This document shows, in pieces, positions 1 through 10,811 of a stretch of 64,000 nt of DNA (positions within the stretch are counted from its first letter, which is position 1; every line of letters begins with the position of its first letter). The notes beneath the pieces were generated by a model, which was not told the origin of the DNA, searched no databases, and saw only the letters and a list, made by a program, of their open reading frames with translations. The stretch is from Gemmatimonadota bacterium (lineage in GTDB: Bacteria > Gemmatimonadota > Gemmatimonadetes > Gemmatimonadales > GWC2-71-9). The stretch spans positions 248,001 through 312,000 of the forward strand of contig JADJAK010000005.1 of the NCBI GenBank assembly GCA_016704275.1, read 5' to 3'. The position numbers were made by a program, and so were the translations under genes.

Positions 1-2
1 AG

Positions 3-65
3 ATCAGCGACTCGCTGGCGGTGCCGGAGAGCGTGGATGAGGAGCTGGCCCGGCGGAAGGAATGA
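3..65 (+). CDS. C-terminal end of an unidentified protein (partial)
   Basis: An open frame enters from the left edge and ends in TGA at 63-65. Only about 20 residues are visible, with the acidic/basic tail EELARRKE. The window cuts off the rest, so no function can be given. It is called only because the frame is open up to a stop that sits just before the repeat tract and the next gene. Confidence 0.4.
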   Translation: MSDSLAVPESVDEELARRKE

Positions 66-98
66 TCGATGATCGATGATCGATGATCGATCATCGAC
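62..98. repeat. ATCGATG-type short-period tract with clustered GATC sites
   Basis: The tract is built from repeats of a 7-base unit related to GATCGAT and contains four GATC sites. It begins at the stop codon of the upstream partial gene and ends before the next start at 166. The same motif, arranged as an inverted repeat, recurs at 3453-3491. It can fold on itself and may act as a terminator or mark a recombination- or replication-derived repeat; the function is unknown. Confidence 0.7.
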
Positions 99-165
99 TT
101 CTGTCACCCAACTGTCATCTTCCCGCCATCCGCAGTCCCAATATTCGAAAATCCCCACCCAAGCC

Positions 166-1203
166 ATGTACTCCACCTGCCTCCTCTGTGCCGACTCGTT
201 GGGGACGAACGCCGTCCTCGAGACGCTCCCCGTGGGGCGGCGCCTGGCGTTCGATCCCGCCAAGGGGCGCCTCTGGGTGGTCTGCCCCGGCTGTGCGCGG
301 TGGAACCTTGTGCCCTTCGACAATCGGCTCGAGGCGATCGATGAGTGCGAGCGCTGCTTTCGCGACACCCGCGTTCGCTTCTCCACCGGGACGATCGGGA
401 TGGCGCGCATGCCCGACGGCACCGAACTGGTGCGGATCGGCGAGGCGCTCCGCCCCGAGTTCGCGGCGTGGCGGTACGGCCGCGAACTGCTCCGCCGCCG
501 ACGGCGTGCGCTCCCGTTCGGCACGCAGCGCGAGCACACCGGCGTGGCGGCGTGGATCTCCGATGTGGCCACGATGGTCGGCACGCTGATCGCCATCCCC
601 TTCCTCGAGGGAGCGATCGGCCCGCGCCACGCGGTGAGCGCCGTGCGTCTCGTGCGCGATCCGTGGACCGGCAACCTCCTGCGCGTCCGCGCGCTGGCGA
701 TGGTGCGCTCCGTCTTGACCCGCGAGGACGACCAGTGGCGGCTCGAAGTGCCCTACCGAAGCGAACTGGACGTCGTGCTCGGCGACGATCCCCTCGCCAT
801 CACGTCCATCCGAGATCACCCCGCCGTCGGCTTCTTCCGTGGCGACAAGCTCTACGAGGGGCTCGCGAGGGTGCTGCCGACAATCGAGAGTCGCCTGCCG
901 TCGGCGGGTGAGGTGCAAGAGGCGACCCGACTGCTCGAGCGGACCTCCGACGATCCGGCGACGCTCATCGGCTATGTCACCGGACGGCCGTTGCGCCTCG
1001 GGACCAGGGGACAGTTTCCGGTGGCGGACGTGCCAGCGGAAATTCGGCTGGCCCTCGAAATGGCCTCGCACGAGGAGACCGAGCGGCGCGCGCTGGAAGG
1101 CGAGCTGAAGCTCCTCGAGCATGAGTGGCGCGAGGCGGAGCGGCTCGCCGCCATCCTCGATGACCTGGCGCTGCCGAGCGGAGGGCCCGATGTCGCCACG
1201 TGA
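166..1203 (+). CDS. Conserved zinc-knuckle protein of unknown function
   Basis: This is a 345-residue protein when started at ATG 166. An upstream in-frame ATG at 76 would add 30 residues encoded by the repeat tract and looks spurious. Three Cys-x2-Cys pairs (C5/C8, C40/C43, C61/C64) near the N-terminus suggest one or two zinc knuckles. They are followed by a basic stretch of arginines around residues 105-112 and a charged, probably helical C-terminus. I recognise the N-terminal pattern as common in Gemmatimonadota-like genomes, but I know of no assigned function. The 3' end overlaps the next gene by 14 bases, suggesting coupled translation. Confidence 0.8.
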   Translation: MYSTCLLCADSLGTNAVLETLPVGRRLAFDPAKGRLWVVCPGCARWNLVPFDNRLEAIDECERCFRDTRVRFSTGTIGMARMPDGTELVRIGEALRPEFAAWRYGRELLRRRRRALPFGTQREHTGVAAWISDVATMVGTLIAIPFLEGAIGPRHAVSAVRLVRDPWTGNLLRVRALAMVRSVLTREDDQWRLEVPYRSELDVVLGDDPLAITSIRDHPAVGFFRGDKLYEGLARVLPTIESRLPSAGEVQEATRLLERTSDDPATLIGYVTGRPLRLGTRGQFPVADVPAEIRLALEMASHEETERRALEGELKLLEHEWREAERLAAILDDLALPSGGPDVAT

Positions 1204-1972
1204 CGTCTATCTCCTGACGGTGTCCGCCACGCCACTCATCGCCGCGCTCGTGGTGCTCTGCTGGGTGGCGTCGCTCGTGCGCCGAGACAGTTCGCTGGTG
1301 GACCGGGTGTGGGGGCTGGGCTTCGTGTTGCTGGTTCACCACCACACGGCGTTTGCCGGGGAAGTCGGTGGCACCGTCGACCGACTCTTCGCGGCGCTGG
1401 TGGTGATCTGGGGGATCAGGCTGACGTGGCACATCACCCATCGCAACTGGGGGCACGGGGAGGACCCGCGCTATGCCGCCATGCGCGCCCGGAACGGCGC
1501 CCGGTGGTGGTGGCAGAGCCTGTTCACCGTCTTCGTGCTGCAGGGGGCACTGATGCTCCTGATCGGCCTCCCGCTCGCGGCGACGGCGATGCCCGGGGCC
1601 GCGTGGGGACGGGCCCTCGGCACCCTGCTCTGGGCGGTGGGCTTCGCCTTCGAGGCTGGCGGTGACTGGCAGCTCGCTCGCTTCAAGGCCGACTCGGCCA
1701 ACCGGGGCCAGGTGCTCGATACCGGCTTCTGGCGCTATACCCGCCACCCGAACTACTTCGGCGACGCCCTCCAGTGGTGGGGCTTCTGGTGCTTCGCGGC
1801 CTCAGCGGGGCTCTGGTGGACCATCATCTCCCCGATCCTCATGACGCTGCTGCTCCTGAAGGTCTCCGGGGTGACCCTGCTGGAATCGGCGCTCGTCGAC
1901 GCCAAGCCCGGGTATCGGGAGTACATCCGCCGAACACCGGCGTTCTTCCCATGGTGGCCACGGGAGCGGTGA
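1190..1972 (+). CDS. DUF1295 family integral membrane protein (steroid 5-alpha-reductase-like fold)
   Basis: The product is 260 residues from ATG 1190, which lies inside the end of the preceding gene. It has about six or seven hydrophobic helices. The C-terminal half carries the family signature of DUF1295 and isoprenylcysteine methyltransferase-like enzymes: GFWRYTRHPNYFGD followed by a second acidic/aromatic motif ending in EYIRRTPAFFPW. In this fold the RHPNY region binds NADPH or SAM. The physiological substrate is unknown; lipid or isoprenoid modification is possible. The family assignment is firm and the reaction is not. Confidence 0.85.
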   Translation: MSPRDVYLLTVSATPLIAALVVLCWVASLVRRDSSLVDRVWGLGFVLLVHHHTAFAGEVGGTVDRLFAALVVIWGIRLTWHITHRNWGHGEDPRYAAMRARNGARWWWQSLFTVFVLQGALMLLIGLPLAATAMPGAAWGRALGTLLWAVGFAFEAGGDWQLARFKADSANRGQVLDTGFWRYTRHPNYFGDALQWWGFWCFAASAGLWWTIISPILMTLLLLKVSGVTLLESALVDAKPGYREYIRRTPAFFPWWPRER

Positions 1973-2015
1973 GGGCGAAGAATGCTGTTCCGTTTTACGT
2001 TTCACCCAGGAAGCC

Positions 2016-2120
2016 GTGACCAGTAACCCGTGACCTGTGACCCGTGCCCAGTCGGCGGGCCGCGCGTCCGGGTTACCGGTTACAGGTTACAGGTTACAGG
2101 TTACTGGTCACAGGTCACTG
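2016..2120. repeat. Inverted array of 7-8 base units (GTTACAG / CTGTGAC type)
   Basis: Between the DUF1295 gene and asnS lies a left arm (2016-2046) made of units like CAGTAACC and CTGTGACC. A right arm (2071-2120) has units like GGTTACAG repeated about four times and then GGTCACAG. The right arm is roughly the reverse complement of the left, so the two could pair into a long imperfect hairpin. The rest of the 1973-2148 gap holds no gene that I can see. Confidence 0.65.
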
Positions 2121-2148
2121 ACGTCTCTCCCGTTCCCCGGTCCTCCGC

Positions 2149-3444
<1,296 letters not shown>

Positions 3445-3452
3445 GAACAAAA

Positions 3453-3491
3453 GGGATGATCGATCATCGATGATCGATCATCGATCATCCC
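3453..3491. terminator. GATC-rich inverted repeat between convergent asnS and mazG
   Basis: Perfect 12-base arms (GGGATGATCGAT at 3453-3464 and ATCGATCATCCC at 3480-3491) flank an interior that is itself imperfectly self-complementary. The right arm overlaps the mazG stop codon. Its place between convergent genes suggests a bidirectional transcription terminator. It shares the GATCGAT unit with the tract at 62-98. There is no clear U-tract, so termination is inferred. Confidence 0.5.
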
Positions 3492-4243
3492 TCGTTTCGC
3501 TTCACCTCATCCCAAATCACATCCAGTTCCTCCAGCGTCGCGTCGCCGAGCACCACCTGCCGCTCGGCGGCGATCGTCTCGATCGCTTCGAAGCGGCGGC
3601 GGAACTTGGCGTTGGCGCGGTCGAGGGCGATCCCCGGTTGGACGCCGGCCTTGCGGGCCAGATTGACGACCGCGAAGAGGAGATCGCCGATCTCGTCGGT
3701 CAGCGACGTCGGGTCGTCGGCACCGATCACCAACTCGGCCTCCACTTCGGCAAGCTCCTCGGCGACCTTCTGCAGCGGGCCGCGGGTGTCGGGCCAATCG
3801 AAGCCGACCCCGGCGGCGCGCTCCTGCAGCCGGTAGGCCATCAGCAGTTCGGGGAGCGTGGTCGGGAGGCCGCCGAGGGTGCCGCGGCTGGTCGGCCGCT
3901 CCCGGGCCTTGAGCGTTTCCCAGCGCTCCCGCTCCCCGAGGTCGAAGAGGTGGGGGTGGCGACGCTGCATCTTGGCGACCAGATCGTCGGCGATGTCGTC
4001 CGGGCTAAATTCCCCGGTCTCCGCGCCGAGCACGAGTTGCCAGGCGAGATGGAGCATCAGGTCGGCGACTTCCTCGCGGATGGCGGCGGGCTGGTCGCTG
4101 CTGAGGGCGGCCGCGAGTTCGTGCGCTTCCTCGATCAGGTAGGGGCGCAGCGTCTGCCGGGTCTGGACCCGGTCCCAGGGACACCGCTCGCGCAGGTCCG
4201 CCACCATCGCCACCGCCCTGCCGAGGGCCGATTCGTCTTGCAT
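3485..4243 (-). CDS. mazG: Nucleoside triphosphate pyrophosphohydrolase MazG
   Basis: The product is 252 residues and hydrolyses NTPs and dNTPs to monophosphates plus pyrophosphate; in other bacteria it helps clear non-canonical nucleotides and can modulate ppGpp responses. The protein shows two MazG repeats. The first has the metal-binding EExxE motif (E38, E39, E42) and the matching ExxD (E58, D61). The second carries EELAEVEAEL and DEIGDLLFAVVNLAR at about residues 130-190. The CPWDRVQT segment is also typical. It is the only - strand gene in the first 59 kb. It diverges from alr with just 26 bases between the starts, so the two promoters must overlap or lie inside coding sequence. Confidence 0.93.
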   Translation of the reverse strand: MQDESALGRAVAMVADLRERCPWDRVQTRQTLRPYLIEEAHELAAALSSDQPAAIREEVADLMLHLAWQLVLGAETGEFSPDDIADDLVAKMQRRHPHLFDLGERERWETLKARERPTSRGTLGGLPTTLPELLMAYRLQERAAGVGFDWPDTRGPLQKVAEELAEVEAELVIGADDPTSLTDEIGDLLFAVVNLARKAGVQPGIALDRANAKFRRRFEAIETIAAERQVVLGDATLEELDVIWDEVKRNEG

Positions 4244-4269
4244 CCGTTCTCCGGGAGTCCTAGTCTCCG

Positions 4270-5355
4270 ATGGTGCATAATCCCGTGACCCCCGATACCG
4301 CCCGGGCCTGGGTGGACGTCGATCTCGATGCCGTGGTCCGGAACGCCCGCTCGTTTGCGGCGCGCACCGGCGTCCCGATGCTGCCGATGGTCAAGGCCGA
4401 TGGCTACGGCCTCGGCGCCGTGGCCGTGGCCCGTGCCCTCGCCGAGGTGGAGCCCTGGGGCTACGGCGTGGCGACCATCGACGAGGCGCGCGAACTCCAT
4501 GTCAACGGGGTTCTCCGGCCGATCCTGATCTGCTCGCCGATGCTACCTGACCTGGCCGAGGCGACTGCCTCGGTGGCCGCGCGTCCGACGATCGGCAACC
4601 TCGAGGGGCTCCGCGCCTGGCTCGCGCTCGGCGATCGTCCCTTTCATCTCGAGGTCGATACCGGAATGTCGCGGTCCGGCCTGCGGTGGGACGATGTCAC
4701 GCAGCTCATGGAAGCGCGTAATCTGCTTGCCTCAGCTGCTGGATGGGAGGGAGTCTATACCCACTTCCACTCGGCCGAGCGGGATGACCTGGCGACCGCC
4801 GACCAGTGGCGCCGCTTGCAGCAGGCGATCACCACCCTCGGCCGCCGCCCGCCGCTGGTGCATGCCGCCAACTCGGCCGCCGGGGGTGCCGGTCCGTCCT
4901 ACGCCGCCGATCTGACCCGGCCAGGCATCCATCTCTATGGCGGGCGCCTCTCCGGGCTCGATGCCGTGCCGGTTGCGGCGGTCCGCGCCCGCGTTGTCGG
5001 TGTTCGGCGATTGCCCGCTGGCGGCACCGTCTCCTACGAGGCGACCTGGCGCGCCGCCAATCCGACGACGGTCGCGACGATCGCCATCGGGTACGCGGAC
5101 GGGATGCATCGCCGCCTCTCGAACGGCGGCGCGGTGGAGTTGTTGGGACAACGGCTTCGGATCGTCGGGCGAGTCACGATGGATCACCTGATGGTCGATG
5201 CCGGCGACTTGCCAGTGTCGCTGGGGGATGTGGCGACCCTCTTTGGCGGTCTGGTCTCGCTCGACGAGCAAGCCGCCCTGGGTGGAACGATCGCGTACGA
5301 ACTACTCACCGGGCTCGGGGCACGCCTCCCGCGCCGCTACCACAGGTCGTCATGA
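4270..5355 (+). CDS. alr: Alanine racemase
   Basis: The product is a 361-residue PLP enzyme converting L- to D-alanine for peptidoglycan. The PLP lysine is K42 in PMVKADGYG, inside the N-terminal barrel. The second catalytic base is Y256 in VSYEATWRA, and RVTMDHLMVDAG near residue 300 is the C-terminal domain signature. ATG 4270 was taken; GTG codons at 4273 and 4284 are alternatives because the leader is short. The stop codon overlaps the next start (ATGA), so the small DUF1844 gene is probably translationally coupled. Confidence 0.93.
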   Translation: MVHNPVTPDTARAWVDVDLDAVVRNARSFAARTGVPMLPMVKADGYGLGAVAVARALAEVEPWGYGVATIDEARELHVNGVLRPILICSPMLPDLAEATASVAARPTIGNLEGLRAWLALGDRPFHLEVDTGMSRSGLRWDDVTQLMEARNLLASAAGWEGVYTHFHSAERDDLATADQWRRLQQAITTLGRRPPLVHAANSAAGGAGPSYAADLTRPGIHLYGGRLSGLDAVPVAAVRARVVGVRRLPAGGTVSYEATWRAANPTTVATIAIGYADGMHRRLSNGGAVELLGQRLRIVGRVTMDHLMVDAGDLPVSLGDVATLFGGLVSLDEQAALGGTIAYELLTGLGARLPRRYHRSS

Positions 5356-5600
5356 ACCAGCACTTCGCCTCTCTCATCCTCGGCCTCGCCGGTCAGGCCA
5401 ACGCGGCGATGGACGGTCAGCTTCCTCCCGGCGCCGCCGACGCTGGTGCCAACGATGCGCGCCAGTTCGCCAAGGCGTTGATCGACACGCTCGGTGCCCT
5501 TGAGGAGCGGACGCGCGGCAATCTCGACGCCGACGAAGCGAAGCTGATGGAACAGGCGCTGACCGCGCTGCGCTTTCGCTTCGCGACGGCCAAGACGTGA
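5352..5600 (+). CDS. Small DUF1844 family protein
   Basis: The product is 82 residues and resembles DUF1844: a short helical protein with the pattern FASLILGLAGQANAAMDG followed by a helix ending in a conserved basic/phenylalanine segment. The function is unknown. It starts at ATG 5352, overlapping alr by four bases, and its stop overlaps the deoB start GTG. This makes it the link in an alr-DUF1844-deoB run. Confidence 0.8.
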   Translation: MNQHFASLILGLAGQANAAMDGQLPPGAADAGANDARQFAKALIDTLGALEERTRGNLDADEAKLMEQALTALRFRFATAKT

Positions 5601-6760
5601 GTCGCCGTGCCGCCCTGATCGTACTCGATGGCCTCGGCGTCGGGACCGCGCACGACACCGAGGCGTATGGCGATCTCGGGAGTGCCACGCTCGGCAACGT
5701 GATGCGCGCGGCCGGCAATCTCCGGTTGCCGAATCTCGAGGCGCTCGGCTTCGGCGACTGCGGCGACAGCGGCATCGCGAAGGTGGCCACGCCGACGGCC
5801 GCGCGCGGCGTGGCGCAACCGAACAGTGCCGGGAAGGACAGCACCACCGGCCACTGGGAACTGTGTGGCGTGCAGCTGCCCGTGCCGTTCCCAACCTATC
5901 CGCACGGCTTTCCGGCGGAGTTGCTCGCCGAGTTTTCCGCGCAGACGGGCCGTGGCGTCCTCGGCAACCGCCCAGCCTCCGGGACGGTCATCCTCGATGA
6001 GCTCGGCGCGGAGCACGTCGCCTCGGGCCATTGGATCGTGTACACCTCGGCGGACTCGGTCTTCCAGGTCGCGGCCCACGAAGAGGTGGTGCCGCTCACC
6101 GAACTCTATGCCGCCTGCCAGATCGCCCGGGAGCTCTTGGTCGACCCCCATGGCGTCTCCCGGGTCATCGCCCGGCCGTTCCGGGGGACCCCGGGGGCAT
6201 GGCAGCGGACCGCGAATCGGAAGGACTTCTCGCGGCAGCCAACCGGGCCCACCCTCCTCGACCGCCTGGCTGAGGCGCACCTGCCGGTGGTCGGGGTGGG
6301 GAAGGTGGACGATCTCTTCGCAGGGCGGGGGATCACCTCGATCCACACCCCCACAAACGCGGACGCCTATGCCCTGATCGAAGGGGGCCTCCTGGCCATG
6401 CGCCGGGGGCTGCTCTTCGCCAACGTGATCGAGTTCGACCAGAGCTGGGGTCATCGGAACGACGTGGCAGGGTTTCAAAAGGGCCTGATCGAGCTGGATC
6501 GGTGGATTCCCCGGCTCCTGAAGCAGGTTCGGGAGGAGGATCTGATTATCTTCACCGCCGACCACGGGAACGACCCCACCACCCCGTCGACCGACCATGC
6601 GCGGGAGTGCGTGCCGGTGCTGGCGCTGGGTCCGCGGGTGCGTCCGGTGGCGCTGGGTGAGCTGGGGACCTTCGCCGATGTGGGGCAGACCATCGCGGAG
6701 TTTCTGGGGGTGCGCCCCCTCGAGGCCGGCACGTCCTTCCTGGAGCGTGTGTGGAGCTGA
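5597..6760 (+). CDS. deoB: Phosphopentomutase
   Basis: The product is 387 residues and interconverts (deoxy)ribose-1-phosphate and (deoxy)ribose-5-phosphate in nucleoside salvage. It belongs to the alkaline phosphatase superfamily. The first metal site is in LIVLDGLGVGTAHD (D11), and AGKDSTTGHWE holds the phosphorylatable Thr. The final metal-binding segment is FTADHGNDPTTPSTDHARE. The start is GTG 5597 in a GTGA overlap. The cdd gene begins inside its last codons, matching a nucleoside catabolism pair. Confidence 0.95.
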   Translation: MSRRAALIVLDGLGVGTAHDTEAYGDLGSATLGNVMRAAGNLRLPNLEALGFGDCGDSGIAKVATPTAARGVAQPNSAGKDSTTGHWELCGVQLPVPFPTYPHGFPAELLAEFSAQTGRGVLGNRPASGTVILDELGAEHVASGHWIVYTSADSVFQVAAHEEVVPLTELYAACQIARELLVDPHGVSRVIARPFRGTPGAWQRTANRKDFSRQPTGPTLLDRLAEAHLPVVGVGKVDDLFAGRGITSIHTPTNADAYALIEGGLLAMRRGLLFANVIEFDQSWGHRNDVAGFQKGLIELDRWIPRLLKQVREEDLIIFTADHGNDPTTPSTDHARECVPVLALGPRVRPVALGELGTFADVGQTIAEFLGVRPLEAGTSFLERVWS

Positions 6761-7140
6761 CGGAGCTGCGGGCAGCGGCCGAGGGAGGGCGGGAGCGGGC
6801 GTACGCGCCATACTCCGGCTTCCATGTCGGGGCAGCGCTCGAAACCGCCGACGGGGCAATCTTCGTCGGGGCGAATGTCGAAAACGCATCGTACGGGCTG
6901 ACCATCTGCGCCGAACGCAGCGCGATGGCGGCGGCGGTCTCGTCGGGAGCACGGAAGTTCGTGCGGTTGCTGCTGGTGAGCGACGCCCCGCACCCGATCG
7001 CCCCCTGCGGGGCCTGTCGTCAGGTGCTGGCCGAGTTCGGGCCGGCCCTATCCGTCATCAGTTGTGCTGGAGCCGAGACCAAGGAGTGGACCATTCGCGA
7101 CCTGTTGCCTGCCGCCTTCACCGGGGACGTGCTCGAGTGA
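6751..7140 (+). CDS. cdd: Cytidine deaminase
   Basis: The product is 129 residues, typical of the small homotetrameric cytidine/deoxycytidine deaminases. Zinc is held by C53 of CAERSAM (E55 is the proton shuttle) and by C86 and C89 in PCGACRQ. NVENASYGL binds the nucleoside. The start is GTG 6751, overlapping the end of deoB by 10 bases. Deamination to uridine fits with DeoB in the same run, which handles the released pentose phosphate. Confidence 0.94.
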   Translation: MELTELRAAAEGGRERAYAPYSGFHVGAALETADGAIFVGANVENASYGLTICAERSAMAAAVSSGARKFVRLLLVSDAPHPIAPCGACRQVLAEFGPALSVISCAGAETKEWTIRDLLPAAFTGDVLE

Positions 7141-8330
7141 CCTCACGCCTCCTCTCCCTGGCGGCGGTGGCCCTGCTGGCCACGGCCTGCACCGAGAAGC
7201 TCACCACGCCAGTGAACTGCCCCAATCTCTGTCCCGGTGGCATCGCGGATTTCCGCGACACCATTCTGACGGCCACGGTCGGGCTGGATACCTCCTACTC
7301 CGGCTATGTGGGCGAATCGTCGTTGCTCTCGTTGCTGGTGGCGAACGGCGGCGCCTACGGCGTCTCGCGCGGCCTCATCGCCTTCCAGTCGCGCGGGGAC
7401 TCGGTGTTCGTCAAGGACACCGCTCGCGCCTTCACGGTCGATTCCGCCGCCGTCTCGCTCTACCTGCAGGCGAGTGACAGCACGGTCGTGAGCGGAGCGG
7501 TCGAGTTGTATCGCCTCCCGCTCTCCATCGATTCCTCGACGTCGATCGGTGCGATCGATGCCGCGATGACCCCCGACAAGCTCCTGGCTGAGTTCGAGTT
7601 GAACTCCGCGCTCCGGACGGGGGCGATGCGCGTTGTCCTTTCCGGCGCGACGCTCGCCAAGGTGGACTTCACACCCGCCGACAGCGGCCGGCTGCAGGTT
7701 GGTGTGCGCGTGCGCTCGACCAACGCCACCGGCATTCGCGTCGGTACGTCGGCGTCCGGCAATCAGGGCCCGGTGGTGACCTGGTACACTCGGGTCGATG
7801 TCGCCGACACCACGCTCCGGAGTCAGATCTTCACCCGCTTGCCGTCGACCAACTTCACCGTGCGGAGCGGTATCTCGGCCCCGACCCCGGGGTTGCTGGC
7901 CGTCGGCGGCTACCCGGTGGCACGGAGCTTCATCCGCTTTGCGCTGCCTCCGGCATTGCGCGACTCGGTCACCATCATCCGGGCGACGCTGCAGCTCACG
8001 GCGGATCAACCGATGTTCGGCATCCCGGCCGACACGGCCACGATCCTGGCGCGCCCGGTGCTCGCGTTGCTTGGGCCGAAGTCCCCGGTCGCCGCGGATC
8101 TCTTCATTGGGCAATTCCTGCTGACGGGCCAGACGGAGGTGACCCTCGAGGTCGCGTCGTTGGTGCGGCTCTGGCAGGGAACCGACGCGTTGCCGTCGGT
8201 GTTGCGCCTCGAGATCGGTGAGGAGGGCGCGACCTTTCTCGCGCCGGCGTTCCGTTCGTCGCGGTCGGTCAGTGGCGCACCGACGCTTCGCATCACCTAT
8301 CGGCGCAGCTTCGCCTTCGAGGGCTTCTGA
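7137..8330 (+). CDS. Predicted outer-membrane lipoprotein of unknown function
   Basis: From GTG 7137 (GTGA overlap with cdd) the protein is 397 residues. It starts with a short basic/hydrophobic leader and a lipobox, LLATAC, with C18. A longer open frame exists upstream, but it runs in the shadow of deoB and cdd. The mature part is rich in Ser, Thr, Val and Asp, with alternating beta-strand patterns such as RSFIRFALPP and LRITYRRSF near the C-terminus. I do not recognise a named family. The next gene encodes an outer-membrane-type barrel two bases downstream, so the two may act together at the cell surface. Confidence 0.75.
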   Translation: MTSRLLSLAAVALLATACTEKLTTPVNCPNLCPGGIADFRDTILTATVGLDTSYSGYVGESSLLSLLVANGGAYGVSRGLIAFQSRGDSVFVKDTARAFTVDSAAVSLYLQASDSTVVSGAVELYRLPLSIDSSTSIGAIDAAMTPDKLLAEFELNSALRTGAMRVVLSGATLAKVDFTPADSGRLQVGVRVRSTNATGIRVGTSASGNQGPVVTWYTRVDVADTTLRSQIFTRLPSTNFTVRSGISAPTPGLLAVGGYPVARSFIRFALPPALRDSVTIIRATLQLTADQPMFGIPADTATILARPVLALLGPKSPVAADLFIGQFLLTGQTEVTLEVASLVRLWQGTDALPSVLRLEIGEEGATFLAPAFRSSRSVSGAPTLRITYRRSFAFEGF

Positions 8331-8332
8331 CG

Positions 8333-9484
8333 ATGCGTGGTCATTCGCTGCTGCTCGTCGCTTCCGTGGCCCTCGTCGCCACGCCGCTGGCGGCCCAGTC
8401 GTCGGAGTTCGGCGTTCGCGGGCTCGGTCTGCCCGGACGGTCGTCGTCCGCGCGCGTCCTCGGCGGCGGTGGGGCGCTCGGGCTCTTTGATGGTGAGTCA
8501 AGCCTCAACCCGGCCTCGCTCTCGACCCTCTCGTTGACGACCGCCGTCTTCACGATGTCGAACAGTGCGCGGACCTCGGTCAATCCGGCGGGCACGGCGA
8601 GCGGGCGCGACACGCGCTTCCCGCAGGTGCTCATCGGCGGACCGATTCCGAAGACACGGTTCGTCGTGGGCGTCTCCTATTCGATGTTCACCGACCGCGA
8701 CTTCACCTTGGTGTCGGTCGGTCAGGCGTCGCCGCGCGGAATCCCGGTCGGCGTGACCGACACGCTGACGTCGCGGGGCGGCATCGCGGATCTCCGGATT
8801 GCCGTAGGGTATGCCCTGTCACCGAAGCTCAGTGTCGGTGGTGGGCTGCATTTCCTGACCGGCTCGAACCGGATGTCGGCGCGTCGGGTCTGGGATGATC
8901 CCGACTACGCGGCACTCGAAGAGAAGGCCGAGCTCTCCTATCAGGCGATCGGGCTGTCGGCCGGCTTCCTCCTGCAGCCGACGTCACGGATCGCCGTGGC
9001 CGGTTCGATTCGTCGGGACGGTCGGATGACCATCCACCGGGACTCCACGCCGAGTGGCGAAGTCTCGATGCCGATGCAGCTCACGGGGGGCGTGCGCCTG
9101 CAACTGTCGCGACGCCTCGTGGTGGCCGGTCAGGCGATGGTGCGCGACTGGTCCCGCGCCGACAGCGGCCTCGTGGCGGCCGGCGCGATCGGCGCCCGGG
9201 ACACCCGCGAATTTTCCGGCGGCGTGGAGCTCTACTCGAACCTGCGCCGTCCGACGAACAAGCCGCTCCGGCTTGGCGTGCGCTATGCCGACCTCCCCTT
9301 CCTCACCAGCGCGAACGGGACGCCGAGTGAGTTCGGCGTCTCGATCGGCAGCGGGGTCCGCTTCGCGCGGGACCTGGGCGGCATCGACCTCGCGCTGGAG
9401 CGGGTCCGTCGGAAGCAGGGCGCGAACTACACCGAGACCGGGTGGCAGTTCACCCTTGGCATTTCCGTCCGGCCGGGCACCTGA
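8333..9484 (+). CDS. Predicted outer-membrane beta-barrel protein
   Basis: The product is 383 residues with a clean signal peptide (about 22 residues, ending TPLAAQ). The mature part consists of repeated amphipathic strands with FGV, VGVSYSMF and LGVRYADLPF patterns, and the N-terminal segment holds GESSLNPASL. This resembles FadL/PorV-like barrels, whose members carry hydrophobic solutes or help in secretion. The C-terminus (WQFTLGISVRPGT) ends in a strand, although not in a canonical terminal aromatic residue. It sits directly after the lipoprotein gene. The substrate is unknown. Confidence 0.7.
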   Translation: MRGHSLLLVASVALVATPLAAQSSEFGVRGLGLPGRSSSARVLGGGGALGLFDGESSLNPASLSTLSLTTAVFTMSNSARTSVNPAGTASGRDTRFPQVLIGGPIPKTRFVVGVSYSMFTDRDFTLVSVGQASPRGIPVGVTDTLTSRGGIADLRIAVGYALSPKLSVGGGLHFLTGSNRMSARRVWDDPDYAALEEKAELSYQAIGLSAGFLLQPTSRIAVAGSIRRDGRMTIHRDSTPSGEVSMPMQLTGGVRLQLSRRLVVAGQAMVRDWSRADSGLVAAGAIGARDTREFSGGVELYSNLRRPTNKPLRLGVRYADLPFLTSANGTPSEFGVSIGSGVRFARDLGGIDLALERVRRKQGANYTETGWQFTLGISVRPGT

Positions 9485-9500
9485 GCCGGACGCCGCGCCC

Positions 9501-10807
<1,307 letters not shown>

Positions 10808-10811
<4 letters not shown>

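Noticed and set aside
115..1122. Long antisense open frames on the - strand opposite the first genes and in many later places
   Set aside because: High GC makes long antisense frames common. They show no domain pattern and are rich in Arg, His, Pro and Gly, and the + strand genes have clear family motifs or coupling.
2071..2120. A CRISPR array from the regularly repeated GTTACAG units
   Set aside because: The units are only 7-8 bases, with no unique spacers of 25-40 bases, and no cas genes are present in the window.
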